Assembly (NCBI GenBank): GCA_031272565.1 | Contig: JAISTN010000403.1 | Span: 1 to 8,781, forward strand | Length of the DNA stretch: 8,781 bases | Origin: Bifidobacteriaceae bacterium | GTDB lineage: Bacteria > Actinomycetota > Actinomycetes > Actinomycetales > WQXJ01 | Direction of reading: 5' to 3' | Shown: positions 6,257 through 8,781 of the stretch, one piece after another | Numbering within the stretch: position 1 is the stretch's first letter | Layout of the letters: each line of letters begins with the position of its first letter | Program-made: the position numbers and the translations under genes | The notes under the pieces: generated by a model | Databases searched by the model: none | What the model was told of the DNA's origin: nothing | The model's input: only the letters and a program-made list of their open reading frames with translations

Positions 6257-7369
6257 ATGGCCACCCTTGATTTCCCGGCGGAGTTGCGCGCGCTGCGCCA
6301 GACCTACGATTCGATTGCGCAGGTCAGCGACCTGGACGGGTTGGCGGCGCGGATCGAGCGGCTGTCCCAAGAAGCGGCCGCGCCGGGCCTGTGGGACGAC
6401 CCGGACCGGGCGCAGCAGGTCACGTCCAGGCTCAGCCACACCCAAGGGGAACTGGAAAAGGTCCAGGCCATGGGCCGGCGGATCGACGACCTGGCAGTCC
6501 TGGTGGAGATGGCGGATGAGGCCCAGGATGAAGACACCCGCCAAGAAGCCATCCAGGAGTTGGCGGCCGTCCAGGAATCCCTGGCGGACATGGAAATCCG
6601 CACCCTGCTGAACGGCGAATACGACGAACGCGACGCGGTGGTCACCATCCGGTCCGGCGCCGGCGGCGTGGACGCGGCCGATTTTGCGGAGATGCTGCTG
6701 CGCATGTACCTGCGCTGGGCGGAACGCCACGGCTACCCGGTCAAGGTGCTGGACACCTCGTATGCGGAGGAGGCCGGCTTGAAGTCGGTCACCTTCGAGG
6801 TCAACGCGCCGTACGCCTACGGCAACCTGTCGGTGGAGGGCGGCACGCACCGCCTGGTCCGGATCAGCCCGTTCGACAACCAGGGCCGGCGCCAAACCTC
6901 GTTCGCGGCGGTCGAGGTGATTCCCCTGATCGAGGCCACCGACCACATCGAGATTCCGGAAAACGAGATCAAGGTGGATGTCTTCCGGTCGTCCGGCCCG
7001 GGCGGGCAGTCGGTCAACACGACCGATTCGGCAGTCCGGATGACGCACCTGCCCACCGGCATTGTCGTCTCAATGCAGGACGAAAAGTCGCAGATCCAGA
7101 ACCGCGCCGCCGCCCTGAGGGTCCTGCAGTCCCGGTTGCTGGTGCTGCGCCGGGCGGAGGAAGCCGCCATGAAGAAGGAACTGGCGGGCGACGTCAAGGC
7201 TTCTTGGGGCGACCAGATGCGCTCCTACGTGTTGCACCCTTACCAGATGGTCAAGGATCTGCGAACCGAACATGAGGTGGGCAACCCGGCGGCGGTTTTC
7301 GATGGTGCCATTGACGACTTCATCGCGGCCGGCATCCGGTGGCGCCGCCAGCAGGAGAACCAGGCCTGA
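6257..7369 (+). CDS. prfB: Peptide chain release factor 2 (RF2), 370 aa
   Basis: Cytoplasmic class I release factor that reads UGA and UAA in the ribosomal A site and triggers hydrolysis of peptidyl-tRNA. The N-terminal helical domain (about 1-115) is followed by the stop-codon-reading domain with the RF2-specific tripeptide SPF (204-206, in [15 protein letters not shown]) and the catalytic GGQ (249-251, in [20 protein letters not shown]). The conserved C-terminal part includes [20 protein letters not shown] and [15 protein letters not shown]. Length and motifs match the family. The ATG at 6257 gives the usual [10 protein letters not shown] start; an in-frame ATG at 6179 would add residues encoded by the repeat region and is rejected. 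The reading frame is continuous, so the programmed +1 frameshift that autoregulates RF2 in many bacteria is absent. Its own stop codon is UGA. prfB preceding ftsEX is a common actinobacterial order. Confidence 0.98.
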   Translation: MATLDFPAELRALRQTYDSIAQVSDLDGLAARIERLSQEAAAPGLWDDPDRAQQVTSRLSHTQGELEKVQAMGRRIDDLAVLVEMADEAQDEDTRQEAIQELAAVQESLADMEIRTLLNGEYDERDAVVTIRSGAGGVDAADFAEMLLRMYLRWAERHGYPVKVLDTSYAEEAGLKSVTFEVNAPYAYGNLSVEGGTHRLVRISPFDNQGRRQTSFAAVEVIPLIEATDHIEIPENEIKVDVFRSSGPGGQSVNTTDSAVRMTHLPTGIVVSMQDEKSQIQNRAAALRVLQSRLLVLRRAEEAAMKKELAGDVKASWGDQMRSYVLHPYQMVKDLRTEHEVGNPAAVFDGAIDDFIAAGIRWRRQQENQA

Positions 7370-7401
7370 GCCCTGATCCACCGCTGGTTGGCGTAGCGAG
7401 C

Positions 7402-7418
7402 CGCACCATTTGGGTGCG
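7402..7418 (+). terminator. Possible prfB terminator hairpin
   Basis: CGCACC (7402-7407) and GGTGCG (7413-7418) form a 6-bp stem with a 5-nt loop, followed by TT, 33 nt after the prfB stop. It is short and lacks a proper U-run, so the assignment is tentative. Larger hairpins further downstream (7448-7490, 7550-7568) could do the same job. Confidence 0.35.
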
Positions 7419-7447
7419 TTGGGAAGGTGGCGGGGCGAAGGCCGGCT

Positions 7448-7490
7448 GGAGGCCAGCCCAAGCGTCGCCAACGCCGCCCGGCTGGCCTCC
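7448..7490 (+). repeat. 11-bp perfect inverted repeat with an alternative local hairpin
   Basis: GGAGGCCAGCC (7448-7458) is perfectly complementary to GGCTGGCCTCC (7480-7490) across 21 nt, and GCGT/ACGC can extend pairing inside the loop. The left arm can instead fold locally as GGCTGG (7444-7449), AGG, CCAGCC (7453-7458). The two folds exclude each other. This could be part of the prfB 3' end or simply GC-rich structure. Confidence 0.6.
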
Positions 7491-7549
7491 GGACGCGAGG
7501 TTGCCCGGGCGCCATCGGGCACCCTCCGGCAGCCTCCCCAGAACCGGCC

Positions 7550-7568
7550 CGCCGGCTCCCAGCCGGCG
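7550..7568 (+). repeat. 8-bp perfect GC hairpin with 3-nt loop
   Basis: CGCCGGCT (7550-7557) and AGCCGGCG (7561-7568) pair perfectly around CCC. It lies 181 nt after prfB and is not followed by T residues. It resembles a tail-less terminator, but its distance from prfB makes the role uncertain. Confidence 0.55.
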
Positions 7569-7654
7569 CACTTGCCCAGGCCAGGGCTCTGCGCTGTCGG
7601 TGATCGAACTGTGAAAGGCGGCGTGTCACCCCGGCTCCGGGGCGGGAGCGTGCC

Positions 7655-7660
7655 TAGGCT
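7655..7660 (+). promoter_or_regulatory. Possible -10 element for the ftsEX operon
   Basis: TAGGCT fits TAnnnT, 66 bp before the ftsE GTG. No convincing -35 hexamer is seen at the usual distance. This is a weak, motif-only call. Confidence 0.25.
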
Positions 7661-7726
7661 GATAAGACTCAGCCGGGGGTAGCTCCGGCTGCTTCCCTGC
7701 TAGCTGAATCGAACAACCGGGATGCC

Positions 7727-8416
7727 GTGATCACCTTCGACAATGTCACCAAGATCTATGCCCGTGGGGCCCGGCCGGCCTTGGACCGGCTCAGCCTGGA
7801 GATCCCGCGGGGGCAATTCTGCTTCCTGGTGGGAGCCTCCGGCTCGGGCAAATCGACGCTGCTCAGCGCCGTACTGCGGGAGGAACGGGTCACCAGCGGC
7901 AAGGTGTTGGTGCTGGGCCAGGACATCACACGCATGCCGTCGCGCCGCATCCCGCGCTTCCGGCGCAACATCGGCGCCGTCTTCCAGGACTTCCGGCTGC
8001 TGGAAGGCAAGACGGTGTTCGACAACGTGGCCTTCGCCATGCAGGTGATCGGCCGGCCGCGCCACGCCATCATGCGGGCGGTGCCGGACGTGCTGAAGCT
8101 GGTGGGCTTGGACGGCAAGGAAAAACGCATGCCGCATGAACTGTCCGGCGGCGAACAGCAGCGGGTGGCGATTGCCCGGGCGGCCGTCAACCGGCCCCAA
8201 ATCCTGTTGGCGGACGAGCCGACCGGCAACCTGGACCCGCGCACCTCGGAGGGCATCATGGCGGTCCTGGAGCGGGTCAACCAGACCGGCACCACGGTGG
8301 TCATGGCGACCCATGATGTGGGGCTGGTGGACCGCGGCGGGCACCGGGTGGTGGAGCTGGTGGAAGGGCGAATTGTGCGTGACGATTCGGCTGGCGTCTA
8401 CGGGGGTGAGGCCTGA
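7727..8416 (+). CDS. ftsE: Cell division ATP-binding protein FtsE, 229 aa
   Basis: Cytoplasmic ATPase of the FtsEX complex, which sits at the divisome and uses ATP hydrolysis to gate peptidoglycan hydrolases outside the membrane (established for FtsEX in several bacteria, including mycobacteria). The start [20 protein letters not shown] is typical of FtsE. Motifs are Walker [10 protein letters not shown] (36-44), Q-loop Gln87 in VFQDFRLL, signature LSGGEQQR (139-146), Walker B ILLADEP (159-165, Glu164), D-loop GNLD (167-170) and switch His196. FDNVAFAM after the Q-loop is also family-typical. The start codon is GTG at 7727; the ATG at 7722 is out of frame and reaches a stop at once. No clear Shine-Dalgarno is seen. 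The stop TGA (8414-8416) overlaps the ftsX ATG by one base, so FtsE and FtsX are translationally coupled. Confidence 0.96.
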   Translation: MITFDNVTKIYARGARPALDRLSLEIPRGQFCFLVGASGSGKSTLLSAVLREERVTSGKVLVLGQDITRMPSRRIPRFRRNIGAVFQDFRLLEGKTVFDNVAFAMQVIGRPRHAIMRAVPDVLKLVGLDGKEKRMPHELSGGEQQRVAIARAAVNRPQILLADEPTGNLDPRTSEGIMAVLERVNQTGTTVVMATHDVGLVDRGGHRVVELVEGRIVRDDSAGVYGGEA

Positions 8417-8781
8417 TGCGCGTCCGCTTTGTGCTGGCGGAAATCTGCCACGGCTTCCGCCGCAACCTGACCATGATTTGCGCCGTCATCCTGGTGACGT
8501 TCGTGTCGCTCAGCGCCGTGGGCGCCGCCCTGATGCTGCAAATGCAGGTGGACCGCATCAAGGGCGCCTGGTACGACAAGGTCGAGGTCCAGGTTTGGCT
8601 TTGCCCGGCGGAGGCCCAGGATGAGGGCAATTGTTCCGGCGGCGCGGTGACGGCGGACCAGCAACAGGCGGTGGAGGACCGCCTCCTTTCGGCCGAACTG
8701 GCGCCGTATGTCGAAGAGGTCACGGTCGAAACCAAAGAGGCCGTTTACGACTCGTTCCAGGACAAGTTCGCCGGCTCCTAC
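8416..8781 (+). CDS. ftsX: Cell division protein FtsX, N-terminal 122 residues (runs off window)
   Basis: Membrane partner of FtsE. The frame opens at ATG 8416, overlapping the ftsE stop as TGATG, with a GGTGAGG-like ribosome site just upstream, and is still open at the window end. Visible are a short cytoplasmic N-terminus ([20 protein letters not shown]), the first membrane helix (about 20-42) and the start of the extracellular loop that in other FtsX proteins contacts hydrolase partners such as RipC. Family-typical features are WYDKVEVQVWLCP and two cysteines (63 and 73) bracketing a short acidic loop, possibly a disulfide. A full-length FtsX of about 300 residues is expected beyond the window; the remaining helices cannot be checked here. 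Confidence 0.94.
   Translation, partial: MRVRFVLAEICHGFRRNLTMICAVILVTFVSLSAVGAALMLQMQVDRIKGAWYDKVEVQVWLCPAEAQDEGNCSGGAVTADQQQAVEDRLLSAELAPYVEEVTVETKEAVYDSFQDKFAGSY

Larger units (their letters stand above)
7370..7726. other. 357-bp non-coding gap between prfB and ftsE, rich in hairpins
   Basis: No credible protein gene is seen; the open frames here give Pro/Arg/Gly-rich translations with no recognisable features. The stretch holds several inverted repeats (7402-7418, 7448-7490, 7550-7568 and 7670-7691) and a possible ftsE promoter near 7655. The last hairpin, CAGCCGG (7670-7676) with CCGGCTG (7685-7691) around an 8-nt loop, would lie in the ftsE 5' leader if that promoter is used. The gap is long for such a compact region and could include a small RNA, but nothing identifies one. 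Confidence 0.6.

Noticed and set aside
5290..6264. 324-codon minus-strand open frame across the repeat array
   Set aside because: It overlaps the kinase gene in another frame, and its N-terminal part is simply the translated 42-bp repeat (SARAYSRLWTT repeated); no recognisable domain.
7410..7682. Small protein genes in the prfB-ftsE gap
   Set aside because: Translations are Arg/Pro/Gly-rich with no domain or ribosome site, as expected of GC-rich non-coding DNA.

Overview
The window looks like chromosomal DNA from a high-GC Gram-positive bacterium (Actinomycetota). The evidence is the very high G+C content, strong G/C bias at third codon positions, the gene order prfB-ftsE-ftsX, an RF2 gene with no frameshift site, and three genes with a TAnnnT hexamer 6-7 nt before the start codon, as expected of leaderless transcripts. 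The sequence alone does not support a genus.

Left two thirds, minus strand (46-5918): a two-component system and an ABC exporter-type transporter. In transcription order they are a DesK/LiaS-like sensor histidine kinase (5918-4677), a NarL/LuxR-type response regulator (4680-4015, 4-bp overlap with the kinase), a 198-bp gap with its own promoter and a hairpin, a MacB/LolD-type ATPase (3816-2965), and a large 10-helix FtsX/MacB-type permease (2952-46). The permease is followed at once by a G-quadruplex-capable stretch and a strong GC hairpin. The likely logic is that the kinase senses an envelope or membrane signal, the regulator switches on the transporter, and the transporter acts on an amphipathic or membrane-located substrate. 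The substrate cannot be read from the sequence.

Centre (5919-6256): a 338-bp divergent intergenic region between the kinase and prfB. It holds an orderly array of an 18-20 bp element: four direct copies spaced 42, 42 and 41 bp, then two inverted copies 42 bp apart. The 12-base core TTGCGGTAGTCC recurs once more, inside a perfect hairpin upstream of the transporter promoter. This is the most unusual structure in the window. It could be an operator array, possibly for the adjacent response regulator, or a dispersed genomic repeat family.

Right third, plus strand (6257-8781): prfB (peptide chain release factor 2), a 357-bp hairpin-rich non-coding gap, then ftsE and the first 122 codons of ftsX, which runs off the window. 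FtsE and FtsX form the divisome ABC complex that controls peptidoglycan hydrolases. No tRNA, rRNA, insertion sequence, CRISPR array or origin was seen.
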